Source: Eshraghiella crossota (GTDB lineage Bacteria; Bacillota; Clostridia; Lachnospirales; Lachnospiraceae). Taken from it: a stretch of DNA of 64,000 nt. The notes beneath the pieces were generated by a model. That model was not told the origin of the DNA, searched no databases, and was given only the letters and a program-made list of their open reading frames with translations. Positions 1-9,327 of this stretch are shown here, in pieces (positions within the stretch are counted from its first letter, which is position 1; each line of letters starts with the position of its first letter). The stretch is taken from NCBI RefSeq assembly GCF_025148445.1, contig NZ_CP102270.1, positions 124,001 through 188,000 on the forward strand. The letters run 5' to 3'. A program made the translations under genes and the position numbers.

Positions 1-1
1 T

Positions 2-274
2 TTTATTGATAATCCGTTTGGTGCGGCAAAAGATATATACATCTGGGAACCGATTTTTAAACTGCTCAAAACCAATCATGTGCAGCTTATCGTTCCGGCA
101 AGAGGAGCGACACCTGCAATTACGAGGATGTTTGATGTGAATTATATACTGGGCCAGAAAATGGTCGGTGACAGGCAGCAGACAGTTGTGGTGGATTACA
201 GAAGTCAGGTAAATACAGAGGATTCTGATTACAATGTAACGGAATTCACACAAACCACTTTAAAACTTGATTGA
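2..274 (+). CDS. C-terminal end of an ATPase-like protein (partial)
   Basis: The reading frame is open from the window edge to a TGA at 272-274, giving about 90 residues of a C-terminus. It begins with a hydrophobic stretch ending in IDNPFG, which looks like the Walker B/D-loop end of an SMC- or ABC-type ATPase. Next comes a VQLIVPARG segment, as seen where such ATPases test the next strand. The N-terminus lies outside the window, so family and length cannot be judged. The assignment as an ATPase tail is inference from this one motif. The promoter of the next gene overlaps its stop codon. Confidence 0.5.
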   Translation, partial: FIDNPFGAAKDIYIWEPIFKLLKTNHVQLIVPARGATPAITRMFDVNYILGQKMVGDRQQTVVVDYRSQVNTEDSDYNVTEFTQTTLKLD

Positions 275-299
275 AATTGACATAGCCATGTGATAGAAT
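271..299 (+). promoter_or_regulatory. Predicted sigma-A promoter of the TPR/AAA-like gene
   Basis: TTGAAA (271-276), a 17-bp spacer and TAGAAT (294-299), with an extended -10 TG at 291-292. It overlaps the stop codon of the upstream gene and sits about 40 bp before the start at 337. Confidence 0.6.
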
Positions 300-336
300 T
301 ATTTAGGATTTATGCGTAGTATTAGAGGTGAACGCT

Positions 337-2727
337 TTGGATAAAGTAGAATATGGAATTAAATTAGAACAGATAGAGAAACTTAAATCAGAAAAGCAGT
401 ATAGTGAAGCGGCGGATATAGCGGATACCATTGAATGGCGGAAGGTTAAGAAGTGGTCAGAGCTTATGACGGCGGAAGAAGTATACGAAAAGGCAGAACG
501 AATTAAGGAAGCGAGAAATATATGCATTTATGCCTATAACCGTAACCTTGGAGGCAGAAGCCTTGTTTTTAAAATGACAGAACTTTCCATAAGACTTGAA
601 GATTATGAAGAAGCAGAGGATCTGTATAATGAATTTGTGGAAATGGCTCCCACAGATATGAACAGATATGTCCTTTTATATGAACTTGACAAGGCTAAGA
701 AGGTTCCTCCTGAGGAACTGATAAAAGTTCTTGAAGAATACAGAGATAATGAACAGGATGAGAATTTCGGATACGAACTGGCAAGCCTTTATGCTGAGGT
801 TGGAAGAATAGAAGAGTGTATTAAAGAATGTGATGACCTTATACTCTGGTTCGGAGATGGAGAGTATGTTTATAAGGCATTGAAGCTCAAAAAGAAATAT
901 GCCTCTCTTACCCCTGCACAGCAGGAGAAACTCAACATAATGGACAAGTTTGACAAAGCCGGTCTTGTATATGAAGCAGGCTTTTCAGGAAACTATGATG
1001 AATACGAAATGAAATCAGCCGGAGAGAGCATGAAGGAAATAAGCCATGACGAGACAAATGATGATGAGATAAGTGTCCCACTCGCCAGACCGGATATTTA
1101 TGATACACAGACACTACAGAATGATCTTGCCAACAGCCTTAAGGAAATTTTTCAAAATGATGATAAAAATGACGACGGGAATGATGTACTCAGTCCGGTA
1201 AAGGAACAGAAAACGGAAGAGACTGTACCGGAAGAGACTGTACCGGAAGAAACTGTACCGGAAGAATCCACAGATGAAGAAACTGCCGATAAAGTGTCTC
1301 AGCCTGCGCAAGAAGATGAAGAAGAGCAAACAGAAGATACACCTGAATATGATACAATAATAGATGATGATATGGCGGCAACAGCAGAACCGGTTAATGT
1401 TGAAGTGATTGAACTTCAGATGTCAGGGGATGATGAACTTGTTGACGAGCCTACAAGAGAAATCATAATCAATACCCACCATTGGAATAAAATTAAATCA
1501 GAGATGCGGGAAGATGACCCTATGATTCCTGAGAATGATGCACAGACTGAATATAAGGAAGAATATATCCCTGAAGCAGCAGAAGAACAGGAAATGGTTG
1601 AAACTGTTGAGAAACAGGAGACAATACCTGAAGAGACAGATATCAGAGAGACTGTACCGGAGGATTATAAACCGGAAGCCGGGGAGGACAGAATACCTGT
1701 CCAGATGGAACTGAATCTTGAAGAACCTCCTATTGAGGGACAGGTTGATTTGTTATACTATCTTGAACACATGAATGATCCGGTTGAAGAGCCGGAGGCA
1801 ACAATAGATGATTTATTAAAAACAACGATAGAAAACAGACATACAGACAATACCATAGAGCTTGATGAAGCCATTAACAGTATTACAAGAGCTGCAATTT
1901 CCGAAGCAGAACAGGAAATTAACGGATATGCCGATGAGTCTTATGATGTTACGGAGGAAGAAGAGTACAGTCCGGAGGATTCAATGGACGAGCTTGACGA
2001 TAATACAAGAAAGTACATTAAGAAGTATCTTTTTATGAACGGAATGGAAGATTCCATTCTCCATTTTATTAACGGAAAGAGACATGAGATTCCGGATGGT
2101 ACTTCAAGACATGGAAATATAATCATAATCGGGAAAAAAGACACTGATAAAACAGGATTTGCGATTAATCTTTTTAAATCATTGCATGCCAATGACGAAC
2201 AGAGGGAACTGAAGATTGCAAAAACAAGAGCAGAAGTTCTGAATGCAAAAGGTGTTGCCGCATCGGCTGATAAGATAAAAGGCACAACACTTATTGTTGA
2301 AAATGCAGAGAAACTCAACAGGGATGTGGTTGAAGAACTTAATCAGTTTATGGAAACCGATACAGCTTCAATGCTTGTTATTTTTACAGGTGAGGAATTT
2401 GCATTAAAAAGACTGTTTTATAATTGCGAAAGCCTCAGGGATAAATTTGATTACAAGCTGGAACTTAAGCACTATTCCGTTAATGAACTTGTTGACGTTG
2501 CAACGGAATATGCCAGAGTTAAAGGATATGCTATTGACGAAAGAGCGCTTTCAGGGTTATATATATCAATTGATGAACTTAATGGCGATGATGAAGGTAC
2601 AGAAATTGAAAAAGTCAAGAAGATAGTTGATTCCGCCATAATAAAGTGCGGCAAATCATCCAGAAACTTCTTTGGAAAGAAGAGGAATGGATTAATATCT
2701 TTAAAGGAAAAACATTTTTTGAAATAA
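337..2727 (+). CDS. TPR protein with acidic linker and degenerate AAA-like domain
   Basis: Predicted 796 aa. I chose TTG at 337 because AGAGGTG (324-330) lies 6 nt upstream; the GTG at 328 would overlap that site. Residues 1-190 are helical, Glu/Lys-rich and TPR-like. Residues about 230-550 are a disordered Glu/Asp-rich linker with a run of EETVP repeats, encoded by 15-bp DNA repeats at 1217-1265. The C-terminal third resembles an AAA/P-loop domain. The Walker A is degenerate: GKKDTDKT near residue 599, with Asp in place of the second Gly. The Walker B position reads LIVEN near residue 650. ATP hydrolysis is therefore doubtful. Function is unknown; a scaffold or regulatory role is only inference. 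It precedes tkt with a 36-bp gap, so they may be cotranscribed. Confidence 0.75.
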   Translation: MDKVEYGIKLEQIEKLKSEKQYSEAADIADTIEWRKVKKWSELMTAEEVYEKAERIKEARNICIYAYNRNLGGRSLVFKMTELSIRLEDYEEAEDLYNEFVEMAPTDMNRYVLLYELDKAKKVPPEELIKVLEEYRDNEQDENFGYELASLYAEVGRIEECIKECDDLILWFGDGEYVYKALKLKKKYASLTPAQQEKLNIMDKFDKAGLVYEAGFSGNYDEYEMKSAGESMKEISHDETNDDEISVPLARPDIYDTQTLQNDLANSLKEIFQNDDKNDDGNDVLSPVKEQKTEETVPEETVPEETVPEESTDEETADKVSQPAQEDEEEQTEDTPEYDTIIDDDMAATAEPVNVEVIELQMSGDDELVDEPTREIIINTHHWNKIKSEMREDDPMIPENDAQTEYKEEYIPEAAEEQEMVETVEKQETIPEETDIRETVPEDYKPEAGEDRIPVQMELNLEEPPIEGQVDLLYYLEHMNDPVEEPEATIDDLLKTTIENRHTDNTIELDEAINSITRAAISEAEQEINGYADESYDVTEEEEYSPEDSMDELDDNTRKYIKKYLFMNGMEDSILHFINGKRHEIPDGTSRHGNIIIIGKKDTDKTGFAINLFKSLHANDEQRELKIAKTRAEVLNAKGVAASADKIKGTTLIVENAEKLNRDVVEELNQFMETDTASMLVIFTGEEFALKRLFYNCESLRDKFDYKLELKHYSVNELVDVATEYARVKGYAIDERALSGLYISIDELNGDDEGTEIEKVKKIVDSAIIKCGKSSRNFFGKKRNGLISLKEKHFLK

Positions 2728-2763
2728 ATGGTCATCAGGCCTTAACGGAAAGGAATTTTTATT

Positions 2764-4749
2764 ATGAGTACAAATCTTGAACAGATGTCAGTAAATGCCA
2801 TCAGAGTATTAGCAGCGGATGCTGTGCAGAAAGCTAATTCGGGTCATCCCGGACTCCCATTAGGATGTGCTGCAATCGGATATGAACTTTGGGGCAATCA
2901 TATGAATCACAATCCTGCCAATCCTCAATGGGCTGACAGAGACAGATTCATCCTCTCAGGAGGTCATGGTTCCACATTGTTATATTCACTTCTCCATCTC
3001 TTTGGATACGGTCTTACCAAAGAAGATCTGATGAATTTCAGACAGCTTGATTCATTAACACCGGGACATCCGGAGTATGGACATACGGTAGGAGTTGAGG
3101 CAACAACAGGACCTCTCGGAGCCGGAATGGGAATGGCAGTGGGAATGGCAGCTGCGGAGGCACATCTTGCGGCAATTTTTAATAAAGAAGGCTATCCTGT
3201 AGTTAACCATTACACATACGTACTTGGTGGTGACGGATGTATGATGGAAGGAATTTCTTCTGAGGCAATGTCACTTGCAGGAACATTAAAGCTTAATAAA
3301 CTTATTGTTATATATGATTCTAACAGTATTTCCATTGAAGGAAGTACCAATATTGCATTTACTGAAAATGTTCAGAAAAGATTTGAGGCATTCGGGTTCC
3401 AGACAATTACTGTCGAAGACGGAAACGACATAGAAGAAATCGGAGCAGCGATAGAAGCAGCAAAGGCTGATACAACAAGACCTTCACTTATTACAGTAAA
3501 AACAAAAATCGGTTTTGGATGTCCTGCAAAGGAAGGAAAAGCAAGTGCCCACGGAGAACCTCTTGGGGTTGATAATGTGGCAGAACTCAGAAAAACCCTT
3601 AACTGGCCATCGGATGAAAGTTTCTATGTACCTGATGAAGTATATGAAAATTACAAAGAACTTGCTAAGAAGGGTGCAAAAAAAGAAGCAGAGTGGAATG
3701 CTCTTTTTGAAGAATACTGTACTAAATATCCTGAAATGAAAAAATTATGGGATACTTATTTTGATAAAAACCTTGCTGAAAAGGTTCTTGATACGGAAGA
3801 ATTCTGGGCGTTTGACAATAAGCCTGAGGCAACAAGAAGCGTGTCAGGTAAAATACTTAATAAAGCCAAAAAAGTTATGCCTAACCTTATGGGCGGTGCT
3901 GCAGACCTTGCACCATCTACCAAGACATATATGGAAGGTGCAGGTGATTTTTCTGCTGAGAATTATGCGGGAAGCAATATGCACTTTGGCGTAAGGGAAA
4001 TAGCTATGGCAGCTATCGGTAATGGTATGATGCTCCACGGAGGATTAAGAAGTTTTGTATCTACATTCTTTGTATTCAGTGATTATGTTAAGCCAATGGC
4101 AAGACTTTCGGCACTTATGAAACTTCCTTTGACATACGTTCTTACACATGACAGTATCGGTGTTGGAGAGGATGGTCCTACACATGAACCTATCGAACAG
4201 CTTGCAATGTTCCGTTCAATGCCGGGGTTTGCGGTATATCGTCCATGTGATGCTACTGAAACAGCGGCAGCCTGGTATTATGCCCTTACAAATCAGGACA
4301 CACCTACAGCACTTGTTCTTTCAAGACAGAATCTTCCACAGATAAACGGTTCTTCTAAGGAAGCATTAAAAGGCGGTTATGTGATTGCTGATTCAACTAA
4401 GGAAATTCCTGATGCAATTATCATAGCATCAGGTTCAGAAGTATCTCTTGCAGTTGAAGCAAAAGAAATCCTTGAAAAAGAAGGAACAGATGTAAGAGTT
4501 GTAAGTATGCCATGTATGGATATATTTGAACAGCAGAGTGAGGAATATAAAGAAGCTGTTCTTCCTAAGAGCTGCAGAAAGAGAGTTGCAGTTGAAGCAC
4601 TTTCAGATTTCGGCTGGGGCAGATATGTGGGACTTGACGGAGCTTATGTTACAATGCACAGCTTCGGAGCGAGTGCACCTGCAGATAAACTTTTCAAGAA
4701 ATTTGGAATTACAACAGAAAATGTTGTTAAGGCAGTCAGATCACTGTAA
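2764..4749 (+). CDS. tkt: Transketolase
   Basis: A full-length 661-aa thiamine-diphosphate transketolase of the non-oxidative pentose phosphate pathway, which moves two-carbon units between ketose and aldose phosphates. The N-terminal ThDP-binding part carries GGDGCMMEG near residue 155, and GHPGLPLG near residue 27 is typical of the family. The pyrimidine-binding domain has GVGEDGPTHEPIEQL near residue 461, including the catalytic Glu/His region. A C-terminal transketolase domain follows. The start ATG has AGGA 9 nt upstream. A strong terminator follows the stop codon, so this probably ends a transcript. Identification is firm. Confidence 0.97.
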   Translation: MSTNLEQMSVNAIRVLAADAVQKANSGHPGLPLGCAAIGYELWGNHMNHNPANPQWADRDRFILSGGHGSTLLYSLLHLFGYGLTKEDLMNFRQLDSLTPGHPEYGHTVGVEATTGPLGAGMGMAVGMAAAEAHLAAIFNKEGYPVVNHYTYVLGGDGCMMEGISSEAMSLAGTLKLNKLIVIYDSNSISIEGSTNIAFTENVQKRFEAFGFQTITVEDGNDIEEIGAAIEAAKADTTRPSLITVKTKIGFGCPAKEGKASAHGEPLGVDNVAELRKTLNWPSDESFYVPDEVYENYKELAKKGAKKEAEWNALFEEYCTKYPEMKKLWDTYFDKNLAEKVLDTEEFWAFDNKPEATRSVSGKILNKAKKVMPNLMGGAADLAPSTKTYMEGAGDFSAENYAGSNMHFGVREIAMAAIGNGMMLHGGLRSFVSTFFVFSDYVKPMARLSALMKLPLTYVLTHDSIGVGEDGPTHEPIEQLAMFRSMPGFAVYRPCDATETAAAWYYALTNQDTPTALVLSRQNLPQINGSSKEALKGGYVIADSTKEIPDAIIIASGSEVSLAVEAKEILEKEGTDVRVVSMPCMDIFEQQSEEYKEAVLPKSCRKRVAVEALSDFGWGRYVGLDGAYVTMHSFGASAPADKLFKKFGITTENVVKAVRSL

Positions 4750-4771
4750 TTTTTAAGGCTGAATCGGAACA

Positions 4772-4821
4772 GGCTGTAAAAGAGTCCTCCGTGTGGATGG
4801 AATTCTTTTACAGCCTTTTTT
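4772..4821 (+). terminator. Rho-independent terminator of tkt
   Basis: Perfect 11-bp inverted repeat (4772-4782 and 4805-4815) with a 22-nt loop, followed by TTTTTT at 4816-4821. It touches the stop codon of the convergent dtd gene. Confidence 0.85.
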
Positions 4822-5251
4822 ATAGAATGATTGTGAATGGACCGTCATTAAGAAGTTCTACTTTCATATCGGCACCGAATTCACCGTGTTCTACTACGGG
4901 AACCTGTTCCCTGCAGACGGATATAAATTTTTCGTACATACGTTTTGCTTCAACCGGCTCTTTGGCTCCGATGAAAGAAGGACGGTTGCCATGGCTGCAA
5001 TCAGCACATAATGTAAATTGTGACACAATTAGGAGCTCACCGTTAACATCGGAGAGAGCCCTGTTGGTCTTGCCGTTCTCATCTTCAAATATGCGCATCC
5101 TGACGATTTTATCAGCATATTTCTTCAACATATCATCTGAATCACCGGATTCTATACCTAAAAAAATAAGAAGCCCCTTTTTGATTTTACCTGTTATATT
5201 GCCGTCAACTCTGACGGATGCATTTAATACTCTTTGAATTACTACTTTCAT
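4820..5251 (-). CDS. dtd: D-aminoacyl-tRNA deacylase
   Basis: 143 aa, normal length for Dtd. It hydrolyses D-amino acids mischarged on tRNA, acting as a cytoplasmic proofreading dimer. The start MKVVIQRV and the conserved SQFTLCAD (residues about 78-85) and NDGPFTIIL (C-terminal gatekeeper) motifs are all present. GGAGG lies just upstream of the ATG on the minus strand. It is transcribed divergently from the zinc-ribbon membrane gene, and the two promoters share their -35 region. In many Firmicutes dtd follows relA; here it stands alone. Confidence 0.95.
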   Translation of the reverse strand: MKVVIQRVLNASVRVDGNITGKIKKGLLIFLGIESGDSDDMLKKYADKIVRMRIFEDENGKTNRALSDVNGELLIVSQFTLCADCSHGNRPSFIGAKEPVEAKRMYEKFISVCREQVPVVEHGEFGADMKVELLNDGPFTIIL

Positions 5252-5273
5252 TTTGCTACCTCCGGATAATTTT

Positions 5274-5303
5274 ATTTTAAATTAAGTGGTGGAGTATTGT
5301 CAA
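5274..5303 (-). promoter_or_regulatory. Predicted sigma-A promoter of dtd
   Basis: On the minus strand: TTGACA (5303-5298), an 18-bp spacer and TAAAAT (5279-5274). The -35 overlaps the plus-strand -35 of the divergent gene by 5 of 6 bases. Confidence 0.6.
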
Positions 5304-5325
5304 ATTAATGTGGTAATGGTATAAT
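5297..5325 (+). promoter_or_regulatory. Predicted sigma-A promoter of the zinc-ribbon membrane gene
   Basis: TTGTCA (5297-5302), a 17-bp spacer and consensus TATAAT (5320-5325), with extended -10 TGG at 5317-5319. It lies 42 bp before the ATG. Confidence 0.8.
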
Positions 5326-5366
5326 TTACTACATAGTTTGTAATTATCTATTTAGGAGGAATCAGA

Positions 5367-6332
5367 ATGGGATTTTGTACTTTTTGTGGTAAGCAACTTG
5401 CTGACGGAGAGGTATGTACATGTCAGCAGACAGCACCACAGCAGAATGTTTATGGTACACCACAGAATAACGGGGGAACTCAGGGAACATATACTGCACC
5501 TCAGGGAACGTATACTGCACCACAGCAGGGAACATATACAGCACCTCAGGGCGGATATAACACAGCACAGGGCAATGGTATGCCACAGGGTGAGACATAC
5601 ACAGCACCTCAGAAACAGCCTAAGGTTAAGGGCGACAATCTTTTTACACCCGTAATTAACAGCATTAAAGAAACAGCTAAGAACCCACTTGATGCGGCTG
5701 ATACATATTATAAGACAGCTACACTTAAGACTGCAATTACATCAATGGTGACAGTTGTGGTTCTTTATGTATTGGTAAGCATATTCAACCTTCTTGGGCA
5801 TGTATGGCACATTCTTGCGGTAACAAAGAGATATTACGGTGCTTTTTCATATCGTCATACTGATAAAGGCGATATTTTAGCACTTAGTGGTATAACCGGA
5901 GGAACATGGGTTCAGGCAATTTTCTTCCCTATAGTGTACGCTATTCTTATGGCAGCAATTGTAATAGGCATGGCATATCTTGTTAATGCTCTTGTAATTA
6001 AGAAAGATAAGGTGAACCTTGTTAATGTTGCAAGATTTGGCGGAGCTGTTTCACCGGCTATCGGAACTGCTCTTCTTGTAAGATTTATTAATGGTTTTGT
6101 ACATGTTAGTGGAATTAACGGAACTATTCTTGCTGGTTTGTATTTTGCAGCACTTGTTGTTGCACTGTTACAGTCACTTGAAATTATCCGTGGCATGGTT
6201 TCAGAAAAAAATAAATATGTATTGGCAACAATTATTCTTGTTGCAGGTCTTGTAATCGGAGATTACCTTGTAGGAACACTCTTCCTTGGTCATTTCTATC
6301 AATATTTTTCATCAATACCAATGCTCCTTTAA
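5367..6332 (+). CDS. Zinc-ribbon membrane protein with GTYTAPQ repeats
   Basis: 321 aa. The N-terminus is a small zinc ribbon (CTFCGKQLADGEVCTC: two CxxC-like knuckles, second one CxC). Residues about 20-90 are a Gln/Pro/Thr/Gly-rich low-complexity tract with several GTYTAPQ units. The remainder is hydrophobic, with about five predicted membrane segments: roughly 122-150, 188-212, 225-245, 252-275 and 290-312. This layout (zinc ribbon, disordered repeat, integral membrane domain) recurs in Lachnospiraceae hypothetical proteins, but no enzymatic motif is visible. The strong extended -10 promoter and AGGAGG site suggest good expression. Function unknown. Confidence 0.85.
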   Translation: MGFCTFCGKQLADGEVCTCQQTAPQQNVYGTPQNNGGTQGTYTAPQGTYTAPQQGTYTAPQGGYNTAQGNGMPQGETYTAPQKQPKVKGDNLFTPVINSIKETAKNPLDAADTYYKTATLKTAITSMVTVVVLYVLVSIFNLLGHVWHILAVTKRYYGAFSYRHTDKGDILALSGITGGTWVQAIFFPIVYAILMAAIVIGMAYLVNALVIKKDKVNLVNVARFGGAVSPAIGTALLVRFINGFVHVSGINGTILAGLYFAALVVALLQSLEIIRGMVSEKNKYVLATIILVAGLVIGDYLVGTLFLGHFYQYFSSIPMLL

Positions 6333-6347
6333 TTTAAAATTCAAGCA

Positions 6348-6380
6348 GGGAATGTGTCTGTCGGGCATATTCCCTTTTTT
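6348..6380 (+). terminator. Rho-independent terminator
   Basis: GGGAATGTG (6348-6356) pairs with CATATTCCC (6366-6374) through one wobble pair, followed by a T-run to 6380. Confidence 0.8.
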
Positions 6381-6413
6381 AATTAATATAATGGATATAA
6401 GAAGGTACTTTTT

Positions 6414-7028
6414 ATGAGAGATAAAGAAAAAATGATTTCCGGCCTTATATATGACCCGGCAGACAAAGGACTGGCAGAAATGAGACAGGCTGCACATATA
6501 CTCAGTAAAAAATATAATGATTTATATGAAAATGATGATGACAGGAACAAAATTCTTGATGAACTTGTTCCAAACAGAGGAACAAATGTGTATCTTCAAG
6601 GACCAATCCAGTTTGACTATGGATGTTTTACCGAAATAGGAGATAACAGTTATGCGAATTTTAATCTGACATGTCTTGATTGTGCACCTGTTAAAATAGG
6701 AAAAAATGTTTTTATGGGACCGAATGTGTCACTTCTGACACCGGTTCATCCCCTTATGTATCAGGATAGAAACGTGTATACAAGGGAAGATGGGACAATT
6801 ACAGATAAAGAGTATGCAAGACCTATTGTAATAGGCGACAACTGTTGGATTGCGGGAAATGTAACCGTGTGCGGAGGAGTAACAATCGGAGAAGGTACTG
6901 TAATAGGGGCAGGAAGTGTGGTTACCCATGATATTCCGCAAGGAGTTATTGCTGCGGGAGTTCCCTGCAGGGTTATTAGGAAATTAACTGAAGCAGACAG
7001 ACTTGAGAATCATCCGGAACTGCTCTGA
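6414..7028 (+). CDS. Sugar O-acetyltransferase, maltose/LacA type
   Basis: 204 aa, the usual length of the maltose/galactoside O-acetyltransferase (Maa/LacA/NodL) family, which transfers acetyl from acetyl-CoA to sugar hydroxyls. The N-terminal Mac domain is recognisable (KEKMISGLIYDPAD). It is followed by hexapeptide repeats of a left-handed beta-helix (IGDN, IGKNVFMGPNV, IGDNCWIAGNVTV, IGEGTVIGAGSVV). The catalytic His region is TPVHPL. The C-terminus ends with the common PCRVIRKL motif. The physiological acceptor cannot be told from sequence. The gene lies alone between a terminator and the next promoter. Confidence 0.9.
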   Translation: MRDKEKMISGLIYDPADKGLAEMRQAAHILSKKYNDLYENDDDRNKILDELVPNRGTNVYLQGPIQFDYGCFTEIGDNSYANFNLTCLDCAPVKIGKNVFMGPNVSLLTPVHPLMYQDRNVYTREDGTITDKEYARPIVIGDNCWIAGNVTVCGGVTIGEGTVIGAGSVVTHDIPQGVIAAGVPCRVIRKLTEADRLENHPELL

Positions 7029-7045
7029 TGGGCATAGTATGAGAG

Positions 7046-7076
7046 TTGACAAGTTTAGAAAAAATGATACTATGAT
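7046..7076 (+). promoter_or_regulatory. Predicted sigma-A promoter of the pyrophosphatase gene
   Basis: Consensus TTGACA at 7046-7051. The -10 is either TACTAT (7068-7073, 16-bp spacer) or TATGAT (7071-7076, 19-bp spacer); the first is preferred on spacing. Confidence 0.55.
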
Positions 7077-7108
7077 AAAACAGAAACTAAGTTAAACAGG
7101 AGTAACAT

Positions 7109-8746
7109 ATGAGCGAAGTTTATGTAGTAGGACATCGTAACCCGGATACGGATTCGGTATGTTCAGCAATAGCATATGCTAATCTTAAAAATAAAATTAC
7201 AGGAACAGAGGACTATCATCCATACAGGGCCGGACAGCTTAATGAGGAGACCCAGTTTGTTCTGAAAAAATGTGATGTTGCCGTACCACCCCTTTTACAG
7301 GATGTGCGTGTACAGGTGAGTGACCTTAAAATACGAAAAACGGAAAGCGTTAAATCAACCATTTCCATGAAAAATGCGTGGAATCTGATGAAAGAATTAG
7401 GCGTTATTACGCTTCCGGTTGTCAAAAATAAGAAGCTTGAGGGACTAATCACAATAACGGATATTGCAACATCTTATATGGAAGTTGTTGATAACCATAT
7501 GCTTGAGGAGGCGGAGACAACCTACAAGCAGATTGCGGAGACACTTGAAGGAAGGATTGTGTGCACTAACCATAATCGTCCATGCGTAAGCGGTAAGGTT
7601 ATAACGGCTGTGGCAACTCCTGACATAATAGAAGAAAGCATTGAGACCGGTGATATAGTTATATTAGGAAACAGATATGAGGCACAGCTTTGTGCTATAG
7701 AGATGGGAGCAGGATGTCTTGTTATATGTGAAAAAGCACCGGTATCAATAACAATATCAAGGCTTGCAACGGAATGCGGATGTACAATTATCAGTTCACC
7801 ACATGATGCCCTGACAGTATCAAGACTTATTTTTCAGAGTGTACCAATCGGTCATGTAATGAAAAAGGACAGTCTTGTAACATTCAGACTGGATGATTTT
7901 GTTGATGACATCAGAAAAGTTATGGCTGAAAAAAGGCACCGTGATTTCCCGATACTTGACAAACATGGTAATTATGTGGGAATGATATCAAGACGTAATC
8001 TTTTGGATGTTGATAAGAAAAAGATTATTATGGTTGACCATAATGAAGCTAATCAGGCGGTAAACGGTATAGAAAGTGCAGATATTTTAGAGATAATAGA
8101 TCATCACAGGCTTGGCGCTGTGGAGACAATTTCTCCTGTATTTTTTTATAATAAGCCGGTTGGATGTACCGCAACCATAATATATAAAATGTATGTGGAT
8201 GCAGGTGTTAAGATAGAACCTAAGATTGCACTTTTGATGTGTTCTGCGATTATATCGGATACATTGATATTCAGAAGTCCTACATGTACAGAAATGGACA
8301 GGGAAGCAGGTAAGGCACTGGCTGAAATTGCAGGAATTAATATAAAAGAACATGCACATGAGATGTTCTTTGCGGGAAGCAATATCAGCGAAAAGACAGC
8401 AAAAGAACTTTTTACCGGAGACTTCAAACGATTTTCTATCGGAGATACGACCTTTGGTATCGGTCAGGTGTCATGTATGGACGGTGAAGAACTGGATCAG
8501 GTAAAGAAGAAAGTAATGACATATATGAAGGAACAGTACAAATCCCTTGGCGTCAATATGCTTTATTTTATGCTTACGGATATTATCAAACCGGGAACAG
8601 AACTTTTATGTGTAGGTGATGGTGCAATGGAACTTGTTGAGCGCGCTTTCGGTGTGCAGGGATCGGATGATGTTGTTTATCTTCCGGGAGTTGTATCAAG
8701 AAAGAAACAGGTGGTTCCTGAAATTATGATGGAAATAACACAGTAA
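7109..8746 (+). CDS. ppaC: Mn-dependent inorganic pyrophosphatase with CBS and DRTGG domains
   Basis: 545 aa. This is a family II (DHH) pyrophosphatase, which hydrolyses PPi to phosphate in the cytosol, carrying a regulatory insert. Visible in order: DHH metal site GHRNPDTDSV (residues 8-17), a first CBS motif (about 70-125), a DRTGG-like domain (about 130-245), a second CBS motif (about 248-305), MVDHNEANQ and DHHRLG metal ligands (about 308-336), then the DHHA2 domain. CBS-PPases are known to be controlled by adenine nucleotides binding the CBS pair; both CBS modules look complete here. Plain family II enzymes are about 310 aa, so the insert is about 235 aa. The flavin reductase gene follows 13 bp downstream, suggesting an operon through aroK. 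Confidence 0.96.
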   Translation: MSEVYVVGHRNPDTDSVCSAIAYANLKNKITGTEDYHPYRAGQLNEETQFVLKKCDVAVPPLLQDVRVQVSDLKIRKTESVKSTISMKNAWNLMKELGVITLPVVKNKKLEGLITITDIATSYMEVVDNHMLEEAETTYKQIAETLEGRIVCTNHNRPCVSGKVITAVATPDIIEESIETGDIVILGNRYEAQLCAIEMGAGCLVICEKAPVSITISRLATECGCTIISSPHDALTVSRLIFQSVPIGHVMKKDSLVTFRLDDFVDDIRKVMAEKRHRDFPILDKHGNYVGMISRRNLLDVDKKKIIMVDHNEANQAVNGIESADILEIIDHHRLGAVETISPVFFYNKPVGCTATIIYKMYVDAGVKIEPKIALLMCSAIISDTLIFRSPTCTEMDREAGKALAEIAGINIKEHAHEMFFAGSNISEKTAKELFTGDFKRFSIGDTTFGIGQVSCMDGEELDQVKKKVMTYMKEQYKSLGVNMLYFMLTDIIKPGTELLCVGDGAMELVERAFGVQGSDDVVYLPGVVSRKKQVVPEIMMEITQ

Positions 8747-8759
8747 GGAGACAGAAATT

Positions 8760-9323
8760 ATGAGTAAACAAAGTTGGAAACCGGGCAATATGCTTTATCC
8801 ATTGCCTGTTGTAATGGTAAGTTGTAACAGAAAGGGTGAGAAACCGAATATTGTAACGGTAGCATGGACAGGAACAATATGTTCGGATCCTGCAATGGTG
8901 TCAATTTCCGTAAGACCGGAAAGATATTCACATGATATTATAGAAGAAACAGGTGAATTTGTTATTAATCTTGTAACAAAAGATCTTACTTATGCCACAG
9001 ATTACTGCGGAGTCAGATCAGGAAGAGATGTGGATAAATTTAAAGAAATGAATCTCACTCCACTCCCTTCAAAGATGATTGATGCGGTAGGAATTGAGGA
9101 AAGCCCGGTAAATATTGAATGTAAAGTTGTAGAAGTTAAAAAACTTGGTTCACACGATATGTTTATTGCAGAAGTTGTCAATGTCACGGTTGATGACAGA
9201 TATATGGACGAAAACAACAAATTTAATCTTAATGATTCCGACCTTGTTGCTTATTCCCATGGAGAATATTTTACATTAGGTGAAAAAATAGGAACATTTG
9301 GATATTCAGTAAGAAAGAAATAA
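8760..9323 (+). CDS. Flavin reductase family protein (flavoredoxin-like)
   Basis: 187 aa FMN-binding split-barrel protein of the flavin reductase/flavoredoxin family, probably an electron carrier or NAD(P)H:FMN reductase in the cytoplasm. Typical features are PLPVVMVSC near the N-terminus, the FMN-binding NIVTVAWTG stretch (residues about 30-38), and SISVRPERYSHDII followed by GEFVINL. The ATG has AGGAG upstream and lies 13 bp after ppaC; aroK starts 4 bp after its stop. The physiological partner is unknown. Confidence 0.9.
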   Translation: MSKQSWKPGNMLYPLPVVMVSCNRKGEKPNIVTVAWTGTICSDPAMVSISVRPERYSHDIIEETGEFVINLVTKDLTYATDYCGVRSGRDVDKFKEMNLTPLPSKMIDAVGIEESPVNIECKVVEVKKLGSHDMFIAEVVNVTVDDRYMDENNKFNLNDSDLVAYSHGEYFTLGEKIGTFGYSVRKK

Positions 9324-9327
9324 TGAT

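Noticed and set aside
1114-1381. Minus-strand frames opposite the acidic repeats
   Set aside because: They arise from the Glu-codon repeats read backwards (Phe/Leu-rich) and have no start signals.
4791-5237. 148-aa plus-strand frame opposite dtd
   Set aside because: It is antisense to a clearly conserved gene and includes the tkt terminator.
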